The notes below the pieces were generated by a model, which was not told the origin of the DNA, searched no databases, and was given only the letters and a program-made list of their open reading frames with translations. Position numbers and translations under genes: made by a program. Of a DNA stretch of 64,000 nt, positions 34,501-43,363 are shown piece after piece (position 1 is the first letter of the stretch; every line of letters starts with the position of its first letter). Origin of the DNA: an uncultured Prevotellaceae bacterium (GTDB lineage: Bacteria; Bacteroidota; Bacteroidia; Bacteroidales; Bacteroidaceae); the NCBI GenBank assembly GCA_900318685.1, contig ONLL01000010.1:43620-107619 (forward strand). The letters run 5' to 3'.

Positions 34501-34704
34501 CGACTGAAGACAGTGGAGATGGGATACTCGCTGCCCGAGAAGCTGACCAGGAAACTGGGATTTGAGGTGATTCGCTTCTTTGCCTCAGGCAACAACCTTC
34601 TTTGCTTCAGCAACTTCAAGCTGTGGGATCCCGAAATGGGCGGCTACGGCATAGGCTATCCCACGCAAAGGGTGTATAATCTGGGACTGAATGTGGAATT
34701 TTGA
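31582..34704 (+). CDS. SusC-like TonB-dependent transporter (PUL 2)
   Basis: 1040 aa outer-membrane importer. Signal peptide (MTRKTVRTMLALVALLAAQA), carboxypeptidase-D-like domain (GLVVDAEGTPLPGVSVLVGG...YIGFATVKE), TonB-box region (EETVVVAFAKQKKNS), plug (GVISYQRSGEPGKDNANFFV, GANGVILVTTKSG) and barrel ending YNLGLNVEF. It differs enough from the PUL 1 SusC to expect another ligand. The GH30 and GH3 enzymes downstream suggest beta-1,6- or beta-1,3-gluco-oligosaccharides. Confidence 0.96.
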   Translation: MTRKTVRTMLALVALLAAQAVPAQGQRIVKGLVVDAEGTPLPGVSVLVGGKTGGGTSTTIDGKYAVNAEATDTLSFSYIGFATVKEAVGSRETIDVVMREDETTLEETVVVAFAKQKKNSVIGSIETINPAELKTPSTNLTGTLAGRIAGVISYQRSGEPGKDNANFFVRGVTTFGYSASPLILIDGVEVTTEDLARLEPENIASFSIMKDATATALYGAKGANGVILVTTKSGRKGKMKITARVESMISTPTKVLEFVDGVDYMNLYNYAQRTRDLKGLASDAYLKEKIENTKAGTDAMLYPNVDWYGMMFKDQTINTKATITASGGGEVAQYYLSAAYTHENGLLKVPAVNNYNNNISINRYNIRANIDVNLTKTTKAAVKVYTLLDRSNTPAASTTSLFDQIMRANPVDFPAFYDKSIDNTWYYAQHVLYGNAGGQAEYPNPYAQMMTGYQDAFSYTGNSIFTIEQDLRMITEGLSLRGLASFNSYGYTQNRRTISPFYYGLVTTVSELGTKYSLNQLKEGTDKLNDPQSSQSTTSSYYFEAALQYNRNFGRHGVGALLVGQMKENLGNTGGSFGTLPVRNLGLSGRVTYSYDDRYFVEGNFGYNGSEKFDAAHRWGFFPSIGVGYIISNEKFWQNAGLDEIFPMLKLKASYGLVGNDNIMSASERFYYLSDVNTNNGGRGYRWGQDFGQSYNGYSITRYANDKIGWETSTKQNYGIEMDILGKANFQIEYFREDRHDIYQRMQSVPTTMGATADIYANIGKAKSHGVDASFDINWSINRDWWVQTRFNYTYAVSEYLKGGDLIYPEPWRNRMGYNLSQQWGYVAERLFIDNNDVENSPVQFGLTPNTDYMAGDIKYVDINKDGKIDERDQVAIGYPTTPEIIYGFGVSTGYKKFDISFFFQGSAHSSFFIQPSSIEPFASHRNALKLVAGNYWSEENPDPHAFWPRLSTSIRQNNTVNSTWWLRDGSFLRLKTVEMGYSLPEKLTRKLGFEVIRFFASGNNLLCFSNFKLWDPEMGGYGIGYPTQRVYNLGLNVEF

Positions 34705-34760
34705 TTTGAGAATTGAGATTTGAGATTTGAGATTTGAGATTTGAGAATTGAGATTTTAGA
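34705..34760. repeat. Heptamer repeat between susC-like and susD-like genes
   Basis: (GAGATTT)n with GAATTGA variants, seven or eight copies, fills the 70-bp gap. A second block of the same heptamer lies at 36757-36808, after the susD-like gene. Confidence 0.85.
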
Positions 34761-34774
34761 ATGAATTGATAATT

Positions 34775-36754
34775 ATGAAGAAGAAGATATTTAATCGGAT
34801 TTATACGGCGGTAGTGCTTTGCGCACTGTGTCTGATGGGCGATTTGCTGGCATCGTGCAATGATTATCTCGATGTGGTGCCCGACAACACGCAGGAGGTG
34901 ACGGCGCTCTTCAATCGCAAAGAGACGGCCTACAACGCGCTGGCTACCTGCTACCACTACATTCCCGAGTATGACAACACCTACTCAGTGCTGGGAATGA
35001 GCGACGAGATGATCATGAACATCGACCGCGTGACCAACGGCAAACGTGCCGTGCTGGGCATGCTCAATGCCGATAACCCATACATGAGCTATTGGTATGG
35101 ACCTTACAACATGAAGAACGACGGCGGTGACTATCGCGCTCCGTGCGAGGCATCGCTCTTCATTCCGCTGCGCATCTGCAACACTTTCCTCAACAACATC
35201 GGTCGTGTGCCTGACATGACTCAGAGCGAGATCAGCCGCTGGAGCGCAGAGGTGAAGTTCCTCAAGGCTTACTATCACTTCCTGCTCTTCTCGCAGTATG
35301 GTGCTATCCCCCTGATTCGCAAGGAGACGACGCTCGACATCACTGATGCCGACAACGTGGTGGTGCGCGAGCCTGTCGACACGGTGGTGAACTACATCGT
35401 GGGACTGCTCGACGAAGCTGTCAATGCGCTGCCCATGCGCATCATCAATACCAGTGAACTGGGTCGCATCGACCAGGTCATCTGCAAGAGTTTCAAGGCT
35501 AAGGTGCTGCTCTATGCCGCCAGCCCGCTGTTCAACAACAACCCGCTCTATTACACACTGGAGAATAACGACGGAACGAAGCTCTTCCCGCAGGACAACA
35601 AGGAGGCCGAGCGACAGAAGTGGGAGCGCGCACTCGCTGCTTATGAGGATGCCCTCGAGGCCTGCCGCGTGGCCAACATTCACCTCTTCCGCTATCCCGC
35701 CAGCGACTATCCGAAGACCATCGACGCCCGTAACTTCCGCAACGACTCCATCCGTCTGCCCTATATGTACAACTATCAGTACGCTATGGTGACACGATGG
35801 AACGAAGAGGTGGTATGGGGGCTCTCACGTCCGGCTCACACCGTCCTCGACTGGCACGAGATACAGCGTTCGATCAACTACAAGAGCTCGGCAGAGTCGT
35901 CGACGGGCGACGCCTGGCAGTGGTTCGGACCTACGCTGAACGCCACCGAGTTCTTCTATACACAGAACGGACTGCCGATGGACGAAGATCCTGAGTTCGA
36001 CTATGAGAACCGCGACTCGCTGGTCACCATCACCTCGGAATACGCTCCTGTGGCTATGGTGGGCGAGCAGACGGCATACATGTTCCTGAACCGCGAACCG
36101 CGATTCTATGCCTCCATTGGTTTCGACCGCTCACGTGTGCGCGGCTACGGCACGCTCTACAACCTGAAGATGCGCTTTCAGGAGGCCAACGGACGCCAGA
36201 CAACCAACGATATCGACGTGCCTACATCGGGTGTGTTCCTGCGCAAGCTGATGCATCCCGATACGAAGGGTAACGGAACGATCACCCGCTATGCCTGGCC
36301 TATCATTCGCTACAACGAGATGCTGCTCAGCTATGCAGAGTGTATGAACGAGGTGTACGGCTCCAGCCGTCAGGGAGAGATTCTGGCTGTGCTCGACACC
36401 ATCCGCTCGCGCTCGGGTGTTCCTACGATAGAGGAAGCCTGGCTCAATGCCAAGCACCCCAACAAGTACACCACCCAGGAGGGCATGCGTGAGATCATCA
36501 AGCAGGAGCGCACTATTGAATTGGCCTTTGAGGGCTACCGCAACGATGATGTGCGCCGCTGGCTCGATGGCCCGAAGTGCTTCAATGCCCACATCTGGCA
36601 GTGGAATGCTAATGAGAAGGAGGCCAACCGCTACTACCAGCGAATGGAGGATCCGCAGCTGCTGCACGTATTCACCACGCGCAACTATCTGTGGCCCATT
36701 CCTACTGACGAGATTGTGAAGAATCCTAACCTGGTGCAGAATCCGGGATATTAG
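34775..36754 (+). CDS. SusD/RagB-like glycan-binding lipoprotein (PUL 2)
   Basis: 659 aa from the ATG at 34775 (MKKKIFNRIYTAVVLCALC); the frame is open further up but only through a TTG. The lipobox is LLASCNDYLD. Typical SusD strings occur: WSAEVKFLKAYYHFLLFSQYGAIPLI, KAKVLLYAASPLF, YAECMNEV, ERTIELAFEGYRNDDVRRW and the closing WPIPTDEIVKNPNLVQNPGY. It is longer than the average SusD, as in several beta-glucan loci. Partner of the SusC before it. Confidence 0.96.
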   Translation: MKKKIFNRIYTAVVLCALCLMGDLLASCNDYLDVVPDNTQEVTALFNRKETAYNALATCYHYIPEYDNTYSVLGMSDEMIMNIDRVTNGKRAVLGMLNADNPYMSYWYGPYNMKNDGGDYRAPCEASLFIPLRICNTFLNNIGRVPDMTQSEISRWSAEVKFLKAYYHFLLFSQYGAIPLIRKETTLDITDADNVVVREPVDTVVNYIVGLLDEAVNALPMRIINTSELGRIDQVICKSFKAKVLLYAASPLFNNNPLYYTLENNDGTKLFPQDNKEAERQKWERALAAYEDALEACRVANIHLFRYPASDYPKTIDARNFRNDSIRLPYMYNYQYAMVTRWNEEVVWGLSRPAHTVLDWHEIQRSINYKSSAESSTGDAWQWFGPTLNATEFFYTQNGLPMDEDPEFDYENRDSLVTITSEYAPVAMVGEQTAYMFLNREPRFYASIGFDRSRVRGYGTLYNLKMRFQEANGRQTTNDIDVPTSGVFLRKLMHPDTKGNGTITRYAWPIIRYNEMLLSYAECMNEVYGSSRQGEILAVLDTIRSRSGVPTIEEAWLNAKHPNKYTTQEGMREIIKQERTIELAFEGYRNDDVRRWLDGPKCFNAHIWQWNANEKEANRYYQRMEDPQLLHVFTTRNYLWPIPTDEIVKNPNLVQNPGY

Positions 36755-36756
36755 TT

Positions 36757-36808
36757 ATGATTTGAGATTTGAGAGTTGAGATTTGAGATTTGAGAGACTT
36801 TTGAGACT
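36757..36808. repeat. Heptamer repeat after the susD-like gene
   Basis: Four (GA)GATTT-type units interrupted by GAGAGTTGA, the same polarity and motif as at 34705-34760. Confidence 0.8.
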
Positions 36809-36844
36809 TTCAAGGCTTTAGAAACGATTATCATCAATAGAATT

Positions 36845-38275
36845 ATGAATAGTATCATCAATAAAAGTATTTATGTCCTCTGTCTGCTGTGTGGCCTCTG
36901 TGTGTCGTGCCAGGAGGACGACGACACCAGCCTCAGCGCCGTCACTGACCTGAGCTATGAGCCCACGATGGGAGGAGCCGTCATCTCGTTTAAGGCCCCT
37001 GCAAACAACGACCTGCTCTACATCAAGGCCGCCTATACCAACTCGCTGGGCGAAGATGTTTATCGCACCACGAGCATCTACGACAACAAGATTGAAATCG
37101 ACGGACTGGCCGATGAGACCAAGTCGTATCCCGTCCATGTATCGGCTGTCGACAAGTGGGGAGGAGAAACCAGTGCAACAACGATTAGCGTGACGCCCGG
37201 ACGGTCGTATATCAACATCATCAAGGACAACCTTGAGCTGCACCCCATGTGCGGCGGACTGGCCATTCTCTGGAACAATCCTATGGGCATTGAGTCGCAG
37301 GATGAGATCACTGCAAAGAATCCCGGCAAGGCTGTCTATGTGGTGGTTGACTACACCGACGAATCCGGCATCACCCGCACCCGCTACCTGACCAGCAAGC
37401 TGCGCGAAGCTAAGGCCCGTGTGCGCGGGCTCATGGCCGGCAACTACAAGGTGACCTTCCATGTAGAGGACTTTGCTGGCAATAAGACCGCTCAGAGCAC
37501 ACCGCTGACGCTGCTTGTGCCCGCTGAGACGGAGTTCCCGAAATTCATCGAGGTGGAAGACGAGAAGGCCGGCACGGTGAAGGTGTTCTACTGGGAAATG
37601 CTGACGAAGTATACCACTTTGCAGCCCGCATGGGAATATAAGAACGAAGCCATCTTCGACGGCATCGTCGACAGCAACACCAAGGATACTCGCAACTACT
37701 GCGGTACCGACTGCGACAATTCTGATGTCACCTACGGAGCTGCCATTCCCTGGGATACGGATCAGGTGGATATCGTCATCGACCTGCATCAGGTGGTGAG
37801 CATCTCGCGACTGAAGGGATGGCAGCGATGCTTCAAGTATGGTTCGCAGCCTTATTCAGGACGCGCTGAGGACCAGACCGCCGGCATCTCGGATGACTAT
37901 GACTATTACCAGCCCGACAACCTCAAGCGCTTCAAGGTCTTCGGATCGATGACACTCAACGAGGATGACTGGTTCCTCATCAAGGACTGCGACATCGCCA
38001 CCAACTCGACGGCTGGCCCGCTGCCCATCTACTGGACCAACCCCGACTACTTCGGACGTGAGGTATACATGCCCAACAATGCCAGCTATCAGGCTGCTCT
38101 CGAGGGACATGAGTGGGAACTGGACGAGATGACCGACTCAGTGCGCTATATCCGCGTGCGTCTGGTCGAGAACTGGGACCTGTCGAAGCGTGGTGTCTCA
38201 GGACTGTCTGAGCTGAATCTTTACGGACAGCAGCTGCTCACACCCGAGGAGCTGGCTGCCAAGGAAGGCAATTAA
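36845..38275 (+). CDS. DUF4959/DUF5126/DUF5000-type surface lipoprotein
   Basis: 476 aa, lipobox LLCGLCVSCQEDDD. Two fibronectin-like domains (about 28-120, LSAVTDLSYEPTMGGAVISF; and about 125-225, GLAILWNNPMGI) precede a C-terminal discoidin-like domain with LKGWQRCF, NLKRFKVFGS and SVRYIRVRLVENWD. This order matches the DUF4959-DUF5126-DUF5000 proteins found after SusD in many Bacteroides loci, taken to be surface glycan binders. The assignment is by pattern memory. It lies 26 bp before the next lipoprotein. Confidence 0.85.
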   Translation: MNSIINKSIYVLCLLCGLCVSCQEDDDTSLSAVTDLSYEPTMGGAVISFKAPANNDLLYIKAAYTNSLGEDVYRTTSIYDNKIEIDGLADETKSYPVHVSAVDKWGGETSATTISVTPGRSYINIIKDNLELHPMCGGLAILWNNPMGIESQDEITAKNPGKAVYVVVDYTDESGITRTRYLTSKLREAKARVRGLMAGNYKVTFHVEDFAGNKTAQSTPLTLLVPAETEFPKFIEVEDEKAGTVKVFYWEMLTKYTTLQPAWEYKNEAIFDGIVDSNTKDTRNYCGTDCDNSDVTYGAAIPWDTDQVDIVIDLHQVVSISRLKGWQRCFKYGSQPYSGRAEDQTAGISDDYDYYQPDNLKRFKVFGSMTLNEDDWFLIKDCDIATNSTAGPLPIYWTNPDYFGREVYMPNNASYQAALEGHEWELDEMTDSVRYIRVRLVENWDLSKRGVSGLSELNLYGQQLLTPEELAAKEGN

Positions 38276-38301
38276 TACAAACCACAAACTACAACAGAGC
38301 T

Positions 38302-38703
38302 ATGAATAAGAAACTGATATATCTAGTGATGGTGGCCTTTCTGGCGCTGATGTCAACTGTATCGTGCAAGGATATGGACGACAACTATAAGGAGTATCTG
38401 GAGGATATTCCCACCTACTCGCCCGCAGTGAGAAACCTGACGGCATCATCGCCCGAGGCCGGTTCGCTGACGCTGAAATGGGAGATCGTCGATGACACCC
38501 ATCTCATCAAGGCTATCCGCATACTCGTGAAGAAGACAGCTACCGACATTCGTACCATCGACATTCCCGAGGTGGTGACTGAGTATACCGTCAAAGACCT
38601 GGACCTGCAGGGATATGAGTTCGATGTGTATACGGTCGACGGGTTTGGCAATCTGTCTATTCCTGTCATAGAGACCTTCACGCCTATTCCTGGACGAGAG
38701 TAA
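38302..38703 (+). CDS. DUF4998-like small lipoprotein
   Basis: 133 aa, lipobox LMSTVSCKDMDDNYKEYLED, a start typical for DUF4998 proteins that accompany SusD. It contains a single fibronectin-like domain (AVRNLTASSPEAGSLTLKWE to TVDGFGNLS) and ends early, where longer relatives carry a second module. Its stop overlaps the next ATG (TAATG at 38701-38705), so the two are probably translationally coupled, as if a longer protein had been split in two. Confidence 0.75.
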   Translation: MNKKLIYLVMVAFLALMSTVSCKDMDDNYKEYLEDIPTYSPAVRNLTASSPEAGSLTLKWEIVDDTHLIKAIRILVKKTATDIRTIDIPEVVTEYTVKDLDLQGYEFDVYTVDGFGNLSIPVIETFTPIPGRE

Positions 38704-39314
38704 TGAGGATGAGTGACTATTGCCTGAGACTGCCTGTCGTCTGCATGCTGGCGTGTGCTGTGGCGGGGTGCAACAAGTCGGATGATGACGACCAGATGTT
38801 GCCCGAGCCCGACGTGGTGACCACGCTCGACATCACCGTCACCGGCAGCGACGTGCAGGCTCCGGCAGGCAACGTCTATCTCTTCTACTCGGAAGATACC
38901 AACCTCGACCTGGCCACAGGCGAAGGCGACGGAACGCTGGCACCGCTGGTCGACGTGGGCACTCCTTTCAGTCCTGTGGTACATTACGTCAAGGGCGGAC
39001 AGCGCACGACGATCCATCCCGTCAGCAGTTACGGCAGTAAGTCGGCTGGCATCCTCGATAACTACTCGTCGGTGCGCTATAGTCAGGTGCATTTCGACAT
39101 TACGAAGCTCTCGGCCGAATATGGCCAAGTGAAGAAAGGATGTGCTGTGCTGGTGGTCATTGTGCTCAACGACCCGCAGTCGCAGTCGTGGGTGGCTCAT
39201 CCGCTGCAACTGCGGCGCAACTACCTCATCCATGTATCGCTGCCTGACTACCTGAAGCAGACCTATGTCACCGGATCGGAATTGAATGCCAAATGGTGGC
39301 AGGTGGAAGAATAA
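38703..39314 (+). CDS. Unknown PUL lipoprotein
   Basis: 203 aa, lipobox MLACAVAGCNKSDDDD with an acidic stretch that would favour surface export. The rest is beta-rich, with VTTLDITVTGSDVQAPAGNV, LAPLVDVGTPFSP and VLVVIVLNDPQSQSWVAHPL. No named domain recognised. It starts on the stop of the DUF4998-like gene and ends 27 bp before the GH30 gene, so it belongs to PUL 2, probably as part of the surface binding complex. Confidence 0.7.
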   Translation: MRMSDYCLRLPVVCMLACAVAGCNKSDDDDQMLPEPDVVTTLDITVTGSDVQAPAGNVYLFYSEDTNLDLATGEGDGTLAPLVDVGTPFSPVVHYVKGGQRTTIHPVSSYGSKSAGILDNYSSVRYSQVHFDITKLSAEYGQVKKGCAVLVVIVLNDPQSQSWVAHPLQLRRNYLIHVSLPDYLKQTYVTGSELNAKWWQVEE

Positions 39315-39341
39315 AGTTAAACAAATGAAGAACGAATTGAT

Positions 39342-40937
39342 ATGACGAGAAGAATCATAGCCCTCCCTACCCTACTGATGCTCGCTGTAACGGCCATACA
39401 AGCCCAGAGAGCCGCTCTTTACACCACGGATGGTACACGTACCTACTCGCTGACTCAAACGGCCGTCACGGGCGAGAAAAGCGATAATACGCGCAGCGCC
39501 ATTGTCCTGAAGCCACAGGAACAGTACCAGTCGATTGACGGATTCGGATTTGCCATCACCTACTCCTCATGTTATAACCTGCTGAAGATGTCGGACGAAG
39601 CCCGGCACGCCCTGCTGGTGAAGACGTATTCTCCGACCGAGGGATATGGCGTGAGCTATGCACGCATCTCATTGGGATGTAATGACTTCTCGAGCACCGA
39701 ATATTCACTCTGCGACGAGAAAGGGCCTGATGACGATTTGCTCAAGAACTTCCGTCTCTATACCGACGAGACGCAGTATGTCATTCCCGTACTCAAGGAG
39801 ATACTGGCCATCAATCCACAGCTGAAGATTATTGCTGCTCCCTGGACCAGTCCACGATGGATGAAGATAAAGAGTATGGACAACCGTACGCTGCATAACT
39901 CATGGACCGACGGACACCTGAATCCTACCTATTATAAGGCTTATGCCGAGTATTTCGTGAAGTTCATACAGGCATTCAGGCAGGAAGGCATCAATATCTA
40001 TGCCGTAAGTCCTCAGAACGAGCCTCTGAACCCAGGCAACTGTGCTTCGCTCTACATGCCTTGGAACGAACAGGCGGGCTTCGTGCAGCAGCTCGCGCCA
40101 GCCATTCGGAAGGCAGGACTGAGCACGAAGATCTACCTCTTCGACCATAATTACAACTATGACGGAAAGGAAAGCGAACAGCAGTATCCTGCCAAGATCT
40201 ACAAGGTGTACGAGAACAAGGAATTTGAGGGAAAGGAGCTGGTGGTAGGAGCAGCCTATCACAATTATGGTGGCAACAGCAACGAGCTGAACGTCATCCA
40301 CGACCTCTATCCCGACAAGGAGCTTATCTTCACGGAAGCCTCCATCGGAACATGGAACAACGGAAGGAACCTTGACACCTCGTTGGCTGACAACATGGTG
40401 AATGTGGCGCTGAACACCGTACTGAAGCATTGCAAGGCGGCCATCGTGTGGAACTTTATGCTCGACATGCAGCGTGGACCTAACCTCGATGGAGGATGCC
40501 AGACGTGTTACGGAGCTATTGACATTGCCAACGACTATAAGTCGTACACTTTCAACTCGCATTATTATGCCATCTGCCATATGGCAGCAGTGGTGCGGCC
40601 GGGGGCAGTGCGCATAGCTACCTCAGGATGGTGGTTCGATGGCGTGACCTATGCCGCCTTCCGCAATCCTGACGGGACATTGGCACTGGTGCTCTATAAC
40701 TCCACAAACAAGGAGCTGAACATTCACGTCGCTGACGGCACTAACCGCTATCCGCTTTATGTACCTACACGAGCTGCCGTATCGCTGCTGATGAACACCG
40801 ACCAGGCTGCAAGTATCGGCAGCATCGTGGGCAGCGACGACGCCCGTACATACTACACCCTGCAAGGGATGAAAGTAGATGCTCCGCAGCAGCCTGGCAT
40901 CTACATCCGTCAGGGAAGAAAAGAATTTATTCAATAA
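39342..40937 (+). CDS. GH30 glycosidase (probable beta-1,6-glucanase)
   Basis: 531 aa, signal peptide (MTRRIIALPTLLMLAVTAIQA). TIM barrel plus side beta-sandwich of the GH30 type: DGFGFAITYSSCYNL at the N-terminus, acid/base E227 in SPQNEPLNPG, nucleophile E332 in IFTEASIGTW, and the C-terminal sheet (YAAFRNPDGTLALVLYN). Subfamily 3 members are beta-1,6-glucanases; the GH3 partner and SusC/D setting favour that, but glucosylceramidase- or xylanase-like action is not excluded. It closes with YTLQGMKV...GIYIRQGRKEFIQ, a short type IX sorting tail. Confidence 0.93.
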   Translation: MTRRIIALPTLLMLAVTAIQAQRAALYTTDGTRTYSLTQTAVTGEKSDNTRSAIVLKPQEQYQSIDGFGFAITYSSCYNLLKMSDEARHALLVKTYSPTEGYGVSYARISLGCNDFSSTEYSLCDEKGPDDDLLKNFRLYTDETQYVIPVLKEILAINPQLKIIAAPWTSPRWMKIKSMDNRTLHNSWTDGHLNPTYYKAYAEYFVKFIQAFRQEGINIYAVSPQNEPLNPGNCASLYMPWNEQAGFVQQLAPAIRKAGLSTKIYLFDHNYNYDGKESEQQYPAKIYKVYENKEFEGKELVVGAAYHNYGGNSNELNVIHDLYPDKELIFTEASIGTWNNGRNLDTSLADNMVNVALNTVLKHCKAAIVWNFMLDMQRGPNLDGGCQTCYGAIDIANDYKSYTFNSHYYAICHMAAVVRPGAVRIATSGWWFDGVTYAAFRNPDGTLALVLYNSTNKELNIHVADGTNRYPLYVPTRAAVSLLMNTDQAASIGSIVGSDDARTYYTLQGMKVDAPQQPGIYIRQGRKEFIQ

Positions 40938-40970
40938 AAACTTCAATAATCAACTTAAAACGAAAAAGCA

Positions 40971-43340
40971 ATGAAAAAGTGGTTTACTCAATTTGCTCTT
41001 GCTGCTGCAATGCTGGCAGGCGCAACAACCGCACAGGCTCAGACAGAGCTTGTGGTCGACGGTTCTAAAGGTTATGACGGCACGATGGTGCAGGGTCAGG
41101 ATTACATCCTCCCGGGCACAGATGCCACATGGTATGCTCAGCCGGGATTCTTCACCCACAAGAAGGATAACGTCTGGACTTTTCAGGGATTCGGGGCTCC
41201 CGAATATGCCTATTTCTTTACGCTCGACGAGAAGCTGAAATACGTGAAGGTAGACCTCCGTATGGCCGACGATCCTGAAAGCGTCTATGCCAATTGGGAT
41301 ATCAACCACGCACTCTACGTGAACGGTGAGAACATTGGCTTCCCCACATGGGAGTCGAATGGCATTCACTGGGGAGGCGGCAAGGATGTGCCCGTTCCGC
41401 AGATTGGATACGACAAGTATCGCATGACGCTGGTCATCGGTCAGCAGCTGGACGGCAACTCAGTGAACTTCAAGTTCTTCAAGGGCCCGAACTGGGGCGG
41501 CGACGTACTCTCAGACACTGATGGCGGCATCGTACACATGGAGGACAACCCCTGGATTCGCATCAACGGACAGAATCCTGAGGACACAGGCGACAAGGGT
41601 AACATCCGTGCTGTGACGGGAGCTGAGTTTGCCGACGGCGACACGCTGATCGTCAACTTCGACATGGGCCAGACACCTGGCGTCATCACCGTTGACTATA
41701 AGGTGAGGGTCATCAACGACTTCCCCACTTTCAACGGCACGAATATGACCAAGCGCGGCAACTACTTCATCTATGAGGGCGCGCTGGAGCAGGGTGCTGA
41801 GTTCACCATCGGCAATGGCGAGGCTGCAGAGATGAATCTGGCTGATGCTTATATTGATGAGTTTGCTGCTACCAAGCTGGGTGGCGGTAAGTATAAGTTC
41901 AATGCTGTCAGCGGCAATTACGCCATTGTTCTGATGCCTTCGCTGAACTATATCAAGGTGATTCCCGGCACTTACGATGCTCCTGCTACTTATCCTGACG
42001 GAAAGGCTGTATGGCTCATCGGCTCGAACGTTGGTCAGCCTTCCTATGCAGCCAACAACTCGAACTGGAGCGCCAGTCTGGCTAACAGCATTCCTCTGGC
42101 TCAGGTAAGCCCCAACGTTTATAAGATTGGTCTGACGATTGGTCAGGAGATCAATGCGGGCATCAACTTCAAGTTCTTCGGACAGTATGGCTGGGGATAT
42201 GAGTTCCACGGTGAGGATCTGGTGATGGAGGCCAACGACTACATCCACATCAATGCTCCTGAAGGCGAATGGACATATGATGAGAACGGCAATGAGGTCT
42301 ATCAGCGTGGTGGCGACGATGGTAACATCTTCGACAACGGTGCATCGATGGGCAAGGGCGACAAGCTCGTGCTGACCATCGACCTGAACGGCTATCAGCC
42401 TTGGGATATGGAGAAGGATATCAAAGCTATTCCTGGTAAGGTGACGGTGGAATTCGTTCCCTCAGGCGTGGCAAAGCCAACCTTCAATGGTGTAGAGATG
42501 CAGCCCGTAGGCGACGACTATGTCTATCAGGGCGCTATGAATCAGGGTGCCTCCTATGTGATGGCAGGAACGGGTGCCGACGTAGTTGCAGCAGCCGACT
42601 TCTACTATAATCCCGACTACTTCAAGAAGAACGCAGACGGTTCGTTCACCTTCAAGGCACTCAGCGGCAACTATCGCATTGCAGCTAAGCTCGGACAGAA
42701 GTGCTTCCACATCTATCCGCTTACCGATACCAACAGCGCTGCCACATTCAATGATGGTGCTGCTATGTATGCCAACGGCGGCAACGGATTTGGTAAGCCT
42801 TCGTTCGCAGTCAATCCTAACGGATGGGGTGAGTCGAACGGATGGAATCCTTCACTCGACCAGTCGGTAAGCCTGGCTCAGGTGGCTGACAAGATCTACA
42901 CGCTGACTCTGACCATCGGCAAGCAGCTGCGTTCAGGCGTTGGTGGCGGCGAGAGCTTCAAGTTCTATGGTGCTGGACAGGGCTGGGACGGTGAGCTGAG
43001 CCTGGGTGCCTATGAGATCAAGGCTGGTGCAGGCGACCAGTATTTCCGCGTAAACGACGGTGCGAGCGATACGGGTAACATCTTCCAGGTCGAGCCTCTG
43101 ACCGACGGTGACACCTATGTCGTTGTCCTCGACCGTACGGGTGACATGCCGATGGTGACCATCCAGAAGGCAACTGACGAGACTGGAGCTGGTGTGGATA
43201 TTCCTTCTGGCATCGATAGCATTCAGGTGAAGGAGCAGTCGGCTGACAATGTTGTCTACACGCTCTCTGGCATCCGCGTTGCCAATGCTGCCCAGCAGCA
43301 CGGCATCTTCATCCAGAATGGTAAGAAGGTTGTGAAATAA
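40971..43340 (+). CDS. Repeat-containing secreted glycan-binding protein
   Basis: 789 aa, signal peptide (MKKWFTQFALAAAMLAGATTAQA), no lipobox. Three related modules of about 200-250 residues share KFFKGPNWGG / KFFGQYGWGYEF / KFYGAGQGWDGEL, IRIN or YFRVN followed by GNI, and a GDTLIVNFDMG-type strand; the layout resembles SusF/SusE carbohydrate-binding modules. Between them sit short immunoglobulin-like inserts (PTFNGTNMTKRGNYFIYEGA, PTFNGVEMQPVGDDYVYQGA). The end YTLSGIRV...GIFIQNGKKVVK is a type IX-like tail, so it may reach the surface by that route instead of as a lipoprotein. Confidence 0.8.
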   Translation: MKKWFTQFALAAAMLAGATTAQAQTELVVDGSKGYDGTMVQGQDYILPGTDATWYAQPGFFTHKKDNVWTFQGFGAPEYAYFFTLDEKLKYVKVDLRMADDPESVYANWDINHALYVNGENIGFPTWESNGIHWGGGKDVPVPQIGYDKYRMTLVIGQQLDGNSVNFKFFKGPNWGGDVLSDTDGGIVHMEDNPWIRINGQNPEDTGDKGNIRAVTGAEFADGDTLIVNFDMGQTPGVITVDYKVRVINDFPTFNGTNMTKRGNYFIYEGALEQGAEFTIGNGEAAEMNLADAYIDEFAATKLGGGKYKFNAVSGNYAIVLMPSLNYIKVIPGTYDAPATYPDGKAVWLIGSNVGQPSYAANNSNWSASLANSIPLAQVSPNVYKIGLTIGQEINAGINFKFFGQYGWGYEFHGEDLVMEANDYIHINAPEGEWTYDENGNEVYQRGGDDGNIFDNGASMGKGDKLVLTIDLNGYQPWDMEKDIKAIPGKVTVEFVPSGVAKPTFNGVEMQPVGDDYVYQGAMNQGASYVMAGTGADVVAAADFYYNPDYFKKNADGSFTFKALSGNYRIAAKLGQKCFHIYPLTDTNSAATFNDGAAMYANGGNGFGKPSFAVNPNGWGESNGWNPSLDQSVSLAQVADKIYTLTLTIGKQLRSGVGGGESFKFYGAGQGWDGELSLGAYEIKAGAGDQYFRVNDGASDTGNIFQVEPLTDGDTYVVVLDRTGDMPMVTIQKATDETGAGVDIPSGIDSIQVKEQSADNVVYTLSGIRVANAAQQHGIFIQNGKKVVK

Positions 43341-43363
43341 TCCATTAGTCACTTTTCACCATT

